Under the pieces are notes generated by a model. It worked only from the letters and a program-made list of their open reading frames with translations. It was not told the DNA's origin and ran no database searches. The position numbers and the translations under genes were made by a program. 32,264 bases of DNA from an uncultured Mycolicibacterium sp. (GTDB taxonomy: Bacteria; Actinomycetota; Actinomycetes; Mycobacteriales; Mycobacteriaceae): assembly GCF_937941905.1 (NCBI RefSeq), contig NZ_CALDGS010000076.1, forward strand, positions 1-32,264. Reading direction: 5' to 3'. Shown in pieces: positions 23,481 through 31,168 of the stretch (the first letter of the stretch is position 1; every line of letters starts with the position of its first letter).

Positions 23481-24194
23481 GTGGGTTCGGTCTGGCCACC
23501 GCGCACCGTGATCCGCCGATCGGCGGGGCTGCGCACGCTGGAGTCCGCGCTGTACCGCAGCGGCCTCGGTCCGGTCGCCGGGGTCGACGAGGTGGGTCGC
23601 GGCGCCTGCGCCGGCCCGCTGGTGGTCGCGGCCTGCGTGCTCGGCCCGAACCGGCGGGAGAGCCTGGCCGCCCTGGACGACTCGAAGAAGCTCGGCCCCA
23701 AGGAGCGGGAGCGGCTGTTCCCGCTCATCCGCCGCTACGCGCTGGCCTACCACGTGGTGGTCATCCCGGTCGAGGAGGTGGACCGGCGCGGGGTGCACGC
23801 GGCCAACATCGAGGGCATGCGGCGCGCGGTGGCCGGCCTGTCGACCCGGCCGGGGTATGTGTTGAGCGACGGGTTCCGGGTACCCGGACTGGCGGTGCCG
23901 TCGCTGCCGGTGGTCGGCGGCGACGCCGCGGCCGCCTGCATCGCCGCGGCCAGCATCCTGGCCAAGGTGAGCCGGGACCGGATCATGGTGGAACTGGACC
24001 GCCGGTATCCGGGGTACGGTTTCGCCGAGCACAAGGGCTACAGCACCCCCGCGCACACCGCCGCGCTGCGCGAGCTCGGCCCGAGCGAGCAGCACCGACG
24101 TTCGTTCGTCAACGTGCGGCGGCTGACCGACGGGGCGGACGCGTGGGCGGCGCCGCGGCAGTGGGAGCCGGAGCCACAGCACCGCCTCGGGTGA
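23481..24194 (+). CDS. rnhB: Ribonuclease HII
   Basis: This 237-aa enzyme nicks RNA-DNA hybrids and removes misincorporated ribonucleotides. The catalytic set is complete: D36-E37 in GVDEVGRG, D130 in VLSDGF and D148 in VVGGDAAA. The spacing between the last two matches the E. coli enzyme. The segment EHKGYSTPAHTAAL is typical of the family. GTG 23481 is preceded by GGGGAG at 23471-23476. It lies between lepB and the DUF2469 gene, as in M. tuberculosis (Rv2902c). Confidence 0.96.
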   Translation: MGSVWPPRTVIRRSAGLRTLESALYRSGLGPVAGVDEVGRGACAGPLVVAACVLGPNRRESLAALDDSKKLGPKERERLFPLIRRYALAYHVVVIPVEEVDRRGVHAANIEGMRRAVAGLSTRPGYVLSDGFRVPGLAVPSLPVVGGDAAAACIAAASILAKVSRDRIMVELDRRYPGYGFAEHKGYSTPAHTAALRELGPSEQHRRSFVNVRRLTDGADAWAAPRQWEPEPQHRLG

Positions 24195-24249
24195 GGAAAG
24201 ATGGAGCTACAGCCGCCACGGCAGATCGACATGAAGGACGCCTGAGCAG

Positions 24250-24555
24250 ATGAGTGCCGAAGATCTCGAGAAGTACGAGACCGAGATGGAGCTCGCGCTG
24301 TACCGCGAGTACAAGGACATCGTCGGGCAGTTCAACTACGTCGTCGAGACCGAGCGGCGGTTCTACCTGGCCAACAGCGTCGAGCTCATCCCGCGCAACG
24401 CCGACGGCGAGGTGTACTTCGAACTGCGGCTCGCCGACGCCTGGGTGTGGGACATGTACCGCCCGGCCCGGTTCGTCAAACAGGTCCGCGTCATCACCTT
24501 CAAGGACGTCAACATCGAAGAGGTGGAGAAGCCCGAGCTGCGGCTGCCCGACTGA
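24250..24555 (+). CDS. DUF2469 family protein (Rv2901c-like)
   Basis: This is a 101-aa actinobacterial protein of unknown function, strongly conserved in sequence (MSAEDLEKYETEMELALYREYKDIV). Charged helices dominate the N-terminal part and aromatic-rich strands (VYFELRLADAWVWDMYRP) the rest. It almost always follows rnhB in actinobacteria, which suggests a link to nucleic-acid metabolism but does not prove one. There are no signal peptide or membrane segments. ATG 24250 lies 55 bases after rnhB with only a weak ribosome-binding site (GAGCAG). Confidence 0.93.
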   Translation: MSAEDLEKYETEMELALYREYKDIVGQFNYVVETERRFYLANSVELIPRNADGEVYFELRLADAWVWDMYRPARFVKQVRVITFKDVNIEEVEKPELRLPD

Positions 24556-24576
24556 CTGCCGGACTGACCGGCCGCA

Positions 24577-24592
24577 AGGGTCCTTCGGCCCC
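24577..24592 (+). promoter_or_regulatory. DosR-like palindrome upstream of the stress cluster
   Basis: AGGGTCCTTCGGCCCC approximates the DosR (DevR) dormancy-box half-sites GGGAC...GNCCC: GGG, C, TT, G and CCC match, and two central positions differ. Its centre is about 64 bases before the predicted start of the downstream kinase gene. The relatives of that gene and of the universal stress gene (Rv2004c and Rv2005c) belong to the M. tuberculosis DosR regulon. Binding is inferred only. Confidence 0.4.
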
Positions 24593-24636
24593 GTTCTCGG
24601 GTCGCTGGACCGCTACCGGTGCGGCCGGGAACCGGC

Positions 24637-24642
24637 CAGGAT
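24637..24642 (+). promoter_or_regulatory. -10-like CAGGAT before the kinase fusion gene
   Basis: CAGGAT ends 6 bases before ATG 24649 and differs from TANNNT only in the first base. It would give a leaderless start for the six-gene cluster. Confidence 0.3.
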
Positions 24643-24648
24643 GGGGGT

Positions 24649-26121
24649 ATGACCGGCTCCGGTAGGCTCCCCGCCGCCCCCGAGATCCACGAGACCCACA
24701 CCGGCCTGGTGGCCCTGGTCGGCGACCGCGCCTACAAGGCCAAGAAAGCGGTCCGCACCGACTTCCTGGACTTCCGTGACGTCGCCGCGCGGGAGGCCGC
24801 CTGCCGGCGCGAGATCGAGCTGAACAGCCGGCTCAGCCCCCAGGCCTACCTGGGACTGGCGCACCTGACCGACCCGACCGGCGGGCCGGCCGAGCCGGTG
24901 CTGGTGATGCGGCGCTACCACGACGACGACCGGCTGGCCACCCGGGCCCGCCGGGGCGAGCCGCTGCGCGCCGAGATCGAGCAGATCGCCGCGGTGCTGG
25001 CCCGCTTCCACCGCGACGCCGACCGGTCGCCGGCCATCGACGCCGACGGCCGGCCGGACGCGGTGTCGAAGCGCTGGCACGACAACCTCACCGAGCTGCA
25101 CCGGCTGCGCGACGCCGTGCTGCCCGCCGAACGCATCGACGAGATCACCCGGCTGGTCGACGACTACATCGCCGGCCGCGCCGGGCTGTTCGCCGAGCGG
25201 GTGGCGCAGGGCAACATCGTCGACGGCCACGCCGACCTGCTCGCCGACGACATCTTCTGCCTGCCCGACGGCCCGGTGCTGCTGGACTGCCTGGAGTTCG
25301 ACGACGCGCTGCGCCACGTCGACGTCATCGACGACGCCGCGTTCCTGGCCATGGACCTGGAGTTCCTGGACCGGGCCGACCTGGCCGAGCAGTTCCTCGA
25401 CGCCTACCGGGCCGCCAGCGGCGACACCGCACCCGCCTCGCTGGTGCACTTCTACGTCGCCTACCGCGCGGTGGTGCGGGCCAAGACCGACTGCATCCGC
25501 GCCGGGCAGGGCCGCACCGCCTCGATCGACGACGCCCGCCGCCACCTCAACCTGGCCGTCGACCACCTGCGCACCGGGGCGGTGCGGCTGGTGCTCGTCG
25601 GCGGCGGCCCCGGCACCGGCAAGACCACCCTGGCCCGCGGCCTGGCCGAGCGGCTCGGCGCCCAGGTCATCTCCACCGACGACGTGCGTCGTGAGCTGAT
25701 GGTCCAGGGGGTGATCGGCGGGCCGGCCGGCGAGTTCCGCTCCGGGCTGTACAGCCCCGAACAGATCGACGCCGTCTACGCCGAGGTGGTCCGCCGCGCC
25801 GAACCGCTGCTGGCCGGCGGGCACACCGTGATCCTCGACGGCACCTGGCAGGAGCCCCGCCACCGGGCGGCCGCGCGCGAGGCGGCCGAACGGAACCGTT
25901 GCCGCCTGGTGGAACTCGCGTGCTCGCTGCCGCTGGAGGAGGCCGCGGCCCGGATCGCCGGGCGGCGCGGCTCGACCTCCGACGCCACCCCGCAGATCGC
26001 CGCCGCGCTGGCCGCCGAGCACGACGACGGCGTCTGGGAGGGTGCCCACCGCATCGACACCGGCCGGACACCGGCCGACTCGATCGCCGAGGCGCAGCAG
26101 ATCTGCTGCCTGGGCATCTGA
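24649..26121 (+). CDS. Fusion of aminoglycoside-phosphotransferase-like domain and P-loop kinase (Rv2004c-like)
   Basis: This 490-aa protein has two domains. The N-terminal part (about 1-300) is a COG2187-type APH/choline-kinase-like fold with the motif HADLLADDIF (H194, D196) and the following LDCLEFDDALRHVD. The C-terminal part (about 310-485) is a COG0645/AAA_33 kinase with Walker A GGGPGTGKT at 318-326 and an STDDVRREL segment typical of small-molecule kinases. The substrate is unknown. M. tuberculosis Rv2004c has the same architecture and is in the DosR regulon. ATG 24649 was chosen over an upstream in-frame start at 24619. It is the first gene of a tight cluster; the next starts 25 bases after its stop. 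Confidence 0.88.
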   Translation: MTGSGRLPAAPEIHETHTGLVALVGDRAYKAKKAVRTDFLDFRDVAAREAACRREIELNSRLSPQAYLGLAHLTDPTGGPAEPVLVMRRYHDDDRLATRARRGEPLRAEIEQIAAVLARFHRDADRSPAIDADGRPDAVSKRWHDNLTELHRLRDAVLPAERIDEITRLVDDYIAGRAGLFAERVAQGNIVDGHADLLADDIFCLPDGPVLLDCLEFDDALRHVDVIDDAAFLAMDLEFLDRADLAEQFLDAYRAASGDTAPASLVHFYVAYRAVVRAKTDCIRAGQGRTASIDDARRHLNLAVDHLRTGAVRLVLVGGGPGTGKTTLARGLAERLGAQVISTDDVRRELMVQGVIGGPAGEFRSGLYSPEQIDAVYAEVVRRAEPLLAGGHTVILDGTWQEPRHRAAAREAAERNRCRLVELACSLPLEEAAARIAGRRGSTSDATPQIAAALAAEHDDGVWEGAHRIDTGRTPADSIAEAQQICCLGI

Positions 26122-26146
26122 TCCGACGAACGGAAGGGGGAAGACG

Positions 26147-27193
26147 ATGAAGGCACTGGTCTACCACGGTCCGGGACAACGGCGCTGGGAGGAGGTTCCC
26201 GACCCCGTCCTGCAGCACGCCACCGACGCGGTGGTGCGGGTGGACGCCGTCACCATCTGCGGTACCGACCTGCACATCCTCAGGGGCGACGTGCCCGCGG
26301 TGACCCCCGGGCGCATCCTCGGTCACGAGGCGGTCGGCACCGTCACCGCCGTCGGCGACGCGGTGCAGACGCTGGCGGTGGGGGACCGGGTGCTGGTGTC
26401 GTGCATCACCGCCTGCGGGGCCTGCCGCTACTGCCGCACCGCCGGCTACGGGCAGTGCCTCGGCGGCGGCGGGTGGATCCTCGGCCACCGCATCGACGGC
26501 ACCCAGGCCGAGTACGTGCGGGTGCCGTTCGCCGACAACTCCACCCACAAGGTGCCCGACGGCGTCACCGACGAGCAGATGGTGCTGCTCGCCGACATCC
26601 TGCCCACCTCCTACGAGGTCGGGGTGCGCAACGGCGCGGTGCAGCCCGGCGACGTGGTGGTCATCGTCGGGGCCGGGCCCATCGGGCTGGCCGCTGTGCT
26701 CACCGCCCGGCTGTACAGCCCGAGCCACATCGTCGTCGTCGACGTCGCCGACGCCCGGCTGGAGGCGGCCCGCCGGTTCGGCGCCGACGTGGTGGTCAAC
26801 AGCGGCCGCGAGTCGGCGCGCGACGTCGTTGCCGGGCTCACCGGCGGGCTGGGCGCGGACGTGGCGATGGAGGCCGTCGGCATCCCGGAGACCTTCGAGG
26901 AGTGCGTGCGGCTGGTGCGGCCCGGCGGGCACGTCGCCAACATCGGCGTGCACGGCGCCCCGGCCACCCTGCACCTCGAGGACATCTGGATCCGCAACCT
27001 GACCATCACCACCGGCCTGGTCGACACCTGGTCCACCCCCACGCTGATCGAACTGGCCGCCAGCGGCCGGCTGGACACCAGCCCGATGGTGACCCACCGG
27101 TTCGGGCTGGACGAGTTCGAGGCCGCCTACGACGTGTTCGAACGCGCCGCCGACACCGGCGCGCTGAAAGTCCTGCTGACCGCGGAGCGATGA
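26147..27193 (+). CDS. Zinc-dependent alcohol dehydrogenase family protein
   Basis: This 348-aa medium-chain dehydrogenase has catalytic zinc ligands C38, H60 and E61, and the proton-relay H43 in TDLHILRGD. Four structural-zinc cysteines are C90, C93, C96 and C104. The nucleotide-binding GAGPIG is at 175-180, and the acidic residue in IVVVDVAD predicts NAD rather than NADP. TICGTDLHILRG is typical of this group. ATG 26147 has GGAAGGGGGAAG upstream. An in-frame start at 26042 lies inside the preceding gene. Substrate is not inferable. The last bases overlap the next gene as ATGA. Confidence 0.93.
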   Translation: MKALVYHGPGQRRWEEVPDPVLQHATDAVVRVDAVTICGTDLHILRGDVPAVTPGRILGHEAVGTVTAVGDAVQTLAVGDRVLVSCITACGACRYCRTAGYGQCLGGGGWILGHRIDGTQAEYVRVPFADNSTHKVPDGVTDEQMVLLADILPTSYEVGVRNGAVQPGDVVVIVGAGPIGLAAVLTARLYSPSHIVVVDVADARLEAARRFGADVVVNSGRESARDVVAGLTGGLGADVAMEAVGIPETFEECVRLVRPGGHVANIGVHGAPATLHLEDIWIRNLTITTGLVDTWSTPTLIELAASGRLDTSPMVTHRFGLDEFEAAYDVFERAADTGALKVLLTAER

Positions 27194-29487
27194 GCACCAT
27201 GGCCGATTACGTCAAGGATTTCGACCACCTGCGGCTCGCCGACGCCGAGGCCGCCGGCGGTAAGGGCGCCAACCTCGGCGAGCTGGTCGCCGCCGGGCTG
27301 CCGGTGCCGCCCGGGTTCGTGCTGCTGCGCGACGGCTACCTGGCCTCGATGCGCGACGCCGGGGTGGCCGACGAGCTCAACGCCACCCACCGCACCGCGA
27401 TGGCCGAGTCGGCCGACCCGAACCGGCTCGAACAGGCCTGCGCGCAGATGCGGGCCCTGGTGCACAAGGCCGGCATCGCGCCGGAGGTGCGCGAGCAGCT
27501 GTTGGCCGCCTACCGCGCCCTCGGCGACGACGTCGCGGTGGCGGTGCGCTCCTCGGCCACCGGGGAGGACGGCCGGGAGGCGTCGTTCGCCGGCATGAAC
27601 GCCAGCTTCACCAACGTGCGCGGCGAGGCCGCCCTGCTCGAGGCGGTGCAGCGGTGCTGGGCGTCGCTGTTCGGCCCGCGGGTGGTCAGCTACCGGGCCG
27701 GCCGCGGCTTCACCGCCGACCCCGCCATGGCGGTGGTGGTGCAGGTGATGATCGCCTCGCAGCGCTCCGGGGTGGCGTTCACCGCCGACCCCAGCACCGG
27801 GGCCACCGACCGGGTGGTGGTGGAGGCCGCGCTGGGCCAGGGCGAGGTGGTGGTCTCCGGCGCGGTGGAACCCGACACCTACGTGGTGGCCAAGGACACC
27901 CGAGAGATCCTCACCGCCCGCATCGGGCACCAGGCGTTCCAGATCGTGCGCGGCCCGGACGGCGCCGACCAGCGCATCACCCTGCCGCCCGAACAGGCCG
28001 AGGCCCGGGTGCTCGCCGACGACGAGGTGCGCGCGGTCGCCGAACTCGCCGTCGCCGTCGAACGCCACCACGGCTGCCCGCAGGACGTGGAGTGGGCCAT
28101 CGCCGACGGCCGCACCTGGCTGGTGCAGGCCCGGCCGATCACCACCCTGCACCACGCCGAGCCGGCCACCGGGGCCGAGGGACAGGTGGTGGCCCGCGGG
28201 CTGCCGGCCGCGCCGGGGGAGGCCTCCGGCCCGGTGCGGGTGCTGCACAGCCCCGACGAGGGGGCGCAGTTGCAGCCCGGCGAGGTGCTCGTCGCGCCGA
28301 TGACCAACCCGGACTGGCTGCCCACCATCCGGCGGGCCGCCGCGCTGGTCACCGATACCGGCGGGATGACCTGTCACGCCGCGATCGTCGCCCGCGAGCT
28401 CGGGGTGCCGTGCATCGTCGGCGCCCGCACCGCGACCACCGACCTGCGCGACGGCATGCTGGTCACCGTCGACGGCAGCCACGGCCGGGTGGTCACCGGC
28501 CGGCCCACCGCCGCGGTGACCGTCGCCGCGCCGGCCCCCGGGCCCGCCGCGGCGCCGGCGGTGGAGACCACCGCCACCCGCATCTACGTCAACCTGGCCA
28601 TGCCGGACGCCGCGGAATCCGTTGCGGCACAGGACGTCGACGGGGTGGGACTGCTGCGCGCGGAGTTCCTGCTCACCGAGGCGCTGCGCGGCCGGCATCC
28701 GCGCGACCTCATCGCCCGCGGCGAGCAGGACCAGCTCGTCGACGCGATGGTCGACGCGGTCGGGCGGATCGCCGCGGCGTTCGCCCCGCGGCCGGTGGTG
28801 TACCGGGCGACGGACTTCCGCACCAACGAGTTCCGCAACCTGGCGGGCGGGGACCGGTACGAGCCCGTCGAGCACAACCCGATGATCGGATTCCGCGGCT
28901 GCTACCGCTACATCAACCAGCCGGAGGTGTTCGCGCTCGAGCTCACCGCGCTGGCCCGGGTCCGCGAACAGTACCCGAACCTGCACCTGATGATCCCGTT
29001 CGTGCGCACCCGCTGGGAGCTCGAGGAGTGCCTGCGGCTGGTCGACGAGAGCCCGCTGGGCCGCCAGCGCGGCCTGCACCGCTGGGTGATGGCCGAGGTG
29101 CCGTCGGTGGTGTACTGGCTGCCCGAGTACCTCGGGCTGGGCATCGACGGGGTGTCCATCGGCAGCAACGACCTCACCCAGCTGATGCTGGGCGTGGACC
29201 GCGACTCCGACATCTGCGCGGAGCTGTTCGACGAGTCCGACCCGGCCGTGCTCGACGCCATCGAGCGGATCGTCACAACCGCGCGCCGGCACGGGATAAC
29301 GTCGTCGCTGTGCGGGCAGGCCCCGTCGACCGACCCGGCGTTCGCCGAACACCTGGTGCGGATGGGGATCACCTCGATCTCGGTCAACCCGGACGCGGTG
29401 ACCGCCGCGCGCCGCACGGTGGCCGCGGCCGAGCGCCGGCTGCTGCTCGAGGCGGCCCGCACCCGGCACCGAGACGTGAAGGAGTGA
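27190..29487 (+). CDS. ppsA: Phosphoenolpyruvate synthase (PEP-utilising enzyme)
   Basis: This 765-aa enzyme has the three-domain architecture of PEP synthase, which converts pyruvate and ATP to PEP, AMP and phosphate. The ATP-grasp domain contains GGKGANLGEL (near residue 23) and VRSSATGED at 119-127. The swivelling domain has phosphohistidine H396 in TGGMTCHAAIVAREL. The C-terminal barrel contains DFRTNEFRNLAGGDRYEPVE, SIGSNDLTQLMLGVDRD and catalytic C708 in LCGQAPS. It is slightly shorter than E. coli PpsA (792 aa). Pyruvate, phosphate dikinase is less likely because of its length and motif details. The start overlaps the dehydrogenase stop by 4 bases. A second in-frame ATG lies three codons later. 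Confidence 0.92.
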   Translation: MSTMADYVKDFDHLRLADAEAAGGKGANLGELVAAGLPVPPGFVLLRDGYLASMRDAGVADELNATHRTAMAESADPNRLEQACAQMRALVHKAGIAPEVREQLLAAYRALGDDVAVAVRSSATGEDGREASFAGMNASFTNVRGEAALLEAVQRCWASLFGPRVVSYRAGRGFTADPAMAVVVQVMIASQRSGVAFTADPSTGATDRVVVEAALGQGEVVVSGAVEPDTYVVAKDTREILTARIGHQAFQIVRGPDGADQRITLPPEQAEARVLADDEVRAVAELAVAVERHHGCPQDVEWAIADGRTWLVQARPITTLHHAEPATGAEGQVVARGLPAAPGEASGPVRVLHSPDEGAQLQPGEVLVAPMTNPDWLPTIRRAAALVTDTGGMTCHAAIVARELGVPCIVGARTATTDLRDGMLVTVDGSHGRVVTGRPTAAVTVAAPAPGPAAAPAVETTATRIYVNLAMPDAAESVAAQDVDGVGLLRAEFLLTEALRGRHPRDLIARGEQDQLVDAMVDAVGRIAAAFAPRPVVYRATDFRTNEFRNLAGGDRYEPVEHNPMIGFRGCYRYINQPEVFALELTALARVREQYPNLHLMIPFVRTRWELEECLRLVDESPLGRQRGLHRWVMAEVPSVVYWLPEYLGLGIDGVSIGSNDLTQLMLGVDRDSDICAELFDESDPAVLDAIERIVTTARRHGITSSLCGQAPSTDPAFAEHLVRMGITSISVNPDAVTAARRTVAAAERRLLLEAARTRHRDVKE

Positions 29488-29492
29488 CATCC

Positions 29493-30380
29493 ATGGCGGA
29501 CACCACCGGCGCGGTCGTCGTCGGCATCGACGGCAGCGACATCGCCATCGCGGCGGCCCGCTGGGCCGGGGCGGTCGCGACCCGGATCGGCGCGCCGCTG
29601 CACATCGTGCACGCCATGCCCAGCCTGGGCCGCAACCTCACCGACGCGGCGGCCGCCATCCGCGCGGCGATCATGTCCTACCAGGCCGACAGTTCGCAGA
29701 TCTTCCTCGCCGACGCCGCCGACGCGGTCCGCGCCGCCTGGCCGGACCTGCGGATCGACACCGAGTCGCACAGCGAGCCCGCCGACCGGGCGCTCATCGA
29801 GGCCAGCCGCACCGCCCGGCTGATCGTGCTCGGCGGCAACGAGCTGTCGGCGGCCCGCGCGCTGCTGCTCGGCTCCACCACGCTGGCGGTGGCGACCCAC
29901 GCGCACTGCCCGGTGGTGGCCTGGCGCGGCGGGGCGGCCGCCCCGGGCCGCGACCCGATCGTGGTCGGGGTGGACGGCAGCGCGCACGGCCAGGTCGCGC
30001 TGGAGGCCGCCTTCGAGCTCGCCGAGGCGTTCGACGTGCCGGTGCGGGCGGTGCGGTCCTGGACGGCCGCGCTGCCGCCGGGGGCGCCGGCCATCCCGTT
30101 CGTGGTGGACTGGGAGGCCCTGGAGGCCGCGCAACTCACCGAGCTCGTCGAGACCGTCGACGCGGTCAACAAACGCCATCCCGGGGTGCGCGCGGAGTGC
30201 CACCTGGAGCACGAGGGCCCGGCCCGGGCGCTGCTGCAGCACGCCGCCACCGCGCAGCTGATCGTGGTCGGCACCCGCGGCCGCAACGCCCTGGCCGGCG
30301 CACTGCTCGGCTCCACCAGCTTGAACCTGTTGCAGCACAGCACGATTCCGGTCATGGTGTGTCATGCCGAGGGCGACTGA
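29493..30380 (+). CDS. Tandem universal stress protein (Rv2005c/Rv2623-like)
   Basis: This 295-aa protein consists of two UspA domains (about 6-145 and 154-292). The second has a complete ATP-binding loop G-2x-G-9x-G-S (G260, G263, G273-S274). In the first the equivalent loop is G114-x2-E117-9x-G127-S128, so one glycine is replaced by glutamate. Tandem Usp proteins are prominent in the mycobacterial hypoxia response, and ATP binding by Rv2623 is linked to growth arrest. AAGGAG (29479-29484) precedes ATG 29493, which is 5 bases after the PEP-synthase stop. Confidence 0.93.
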   Translation: MADTTGAVVVGIDGSDIAIAAARWAGAVATRIGAPLHIVHAMPSLGRNLTDAAAAIRAAIMSYQADSSQIFLADAADAVRAAWPDLRIDTESHSEPADRALIEASRTARLIVLGGNELSAARALLLGSTTLAVATHAHCPVVAWRGGAAAPGRDPIVVGVDGSAHGQVALEAAFELAEAFDVPVRAVRSWTAALPPGAPAIPFVVDWEALEAAQLTELVETVDAVNKRHPGVRAECHLEHEGPARALLQHAATAQLIVVGTRGRNALAGALLGSTSLNLLQHSTIPVMVCHAEGD

Positions 30381-30392
30381 GGGACGGGACCG

Positions 30393-31163
30393 ATGGGTGC
30401 TCCACTGTGCTGGCTGACCGACATGGACGGCGTGCTGGTGCACGAGGACCGCGCCCTGCCGGGTGCGGCCGAGTTCCTGCAGCGCCTGGCCGAGAAACAG
30501 CGCCCGTTCTTGGTGCTGACCAACAACTCGATCTACACCCCGCGCGACCTCGCGGCCCGGCTGGCGCGCTCCGGGCTGGAGGTGCCCGAGCAGGCCATCT
30601 GGACCTCGGCGCTGGCCACCGCGTCGTTCCTGCGCACCCAGCAGCCCAACGGCTCGGCCTACGTCATCGGTGAGGCCGGACTGACCACCGCGCTGCACGA
30701 GGCCGGCTACACGCTCACCGACATCGACCCGGACTTCGTGGTGCTCGGCGAGACCCGCACCTACTCCTTCGAGGCGATCACCAAGGCGATCCGGCTGATC
30801 CTGCGCGGGGCCCGGTTCATCGCCACCAACCCGGACGTGACCGGGCCGTCGGCGGAGGGTCCGCTGCCGGCCTGCGGGTCGGTGGCCGCCCTGATCACCC
30901 GGGCCACCGGCCGGGAGCCCTACTTCGTCGGCAAGCCCAACCCGATGATGTTCCGCAGCGCGATGAACCGCATCGAGGCCCACTCCGAGCACACGGTGAT
31001 GGTCGGCGACCGGATGGACACCGACGTCGTGGCCGGCATCGAGGCGGGCCTGGAGACCATCCTGGTGCTCACCGGGTCCACCAGCGTGGAGGACATCGAA
31101 CGCTACCCCTACCGGCCCAGCCGGGTGCTGCAGTCCATCGCCGACGCCGTCGAACTCGTCTGA
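30393..31163 (+). CDS. HAD-superfamily IIA hydrolase (NagD-like)
   Basis: This 256-aa phosphatase has nucleophile D10 and acid/base D12 in LTDMDGVLV, motif II threonine T43 in VLTNNS, the lysine K181 in VGKPNP and metal-binding D206 and D211 in VGDRMDTDV. The cap and motif order match HAD-IIA enzymes such as NagD and 4-nitrophenylphosphatase. The physiological substrate is unknown. ATG 30393 is preceded by GAGGGACGGGA. It lies 12 bases after the Usp gene and 5 bases before the next gene, which supports a single transcript. Confidence 0.92.
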   Translation: MGAPLCWLTDMDGVLVHEDRALPGAAEFLQRLAEKQRPFLVLTNNSIYTPRDLAARLARSGLEVPEQAIWTSALATASFLRTQQPNGSAYVIGEAGLTTALHEAGYTLTDIDPDFVVLGETRTYSFEAITKAIRLILRGARFIATNPDVTGPSAEGPLPACGSVAALITRATGREPYFVGKPNPMMFRSAMNRIEAHSEHTVMVGDRMDTDVVAGIEAGLETILVLTGSTSVEDIERYPYRPSRVLQSIADAVELV

Positions 31164-31168
31164 GCCGC

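Noticed and set aside
26401..27189. In-frame 263-codon N-terminal extension of the PEP synthase
   Set aside because: It is Arg/His-rich and out of frame with the real alcohol dehydrogenase. The enzyme's conserved N-terminus begins right after ATG 27190.
27127..29490. Minus-strand open frame of 787 codons opposite the PEP synthase gene
   Set aside because: Low-complexity antisense shadow of a gene with complete catalytic motifs.
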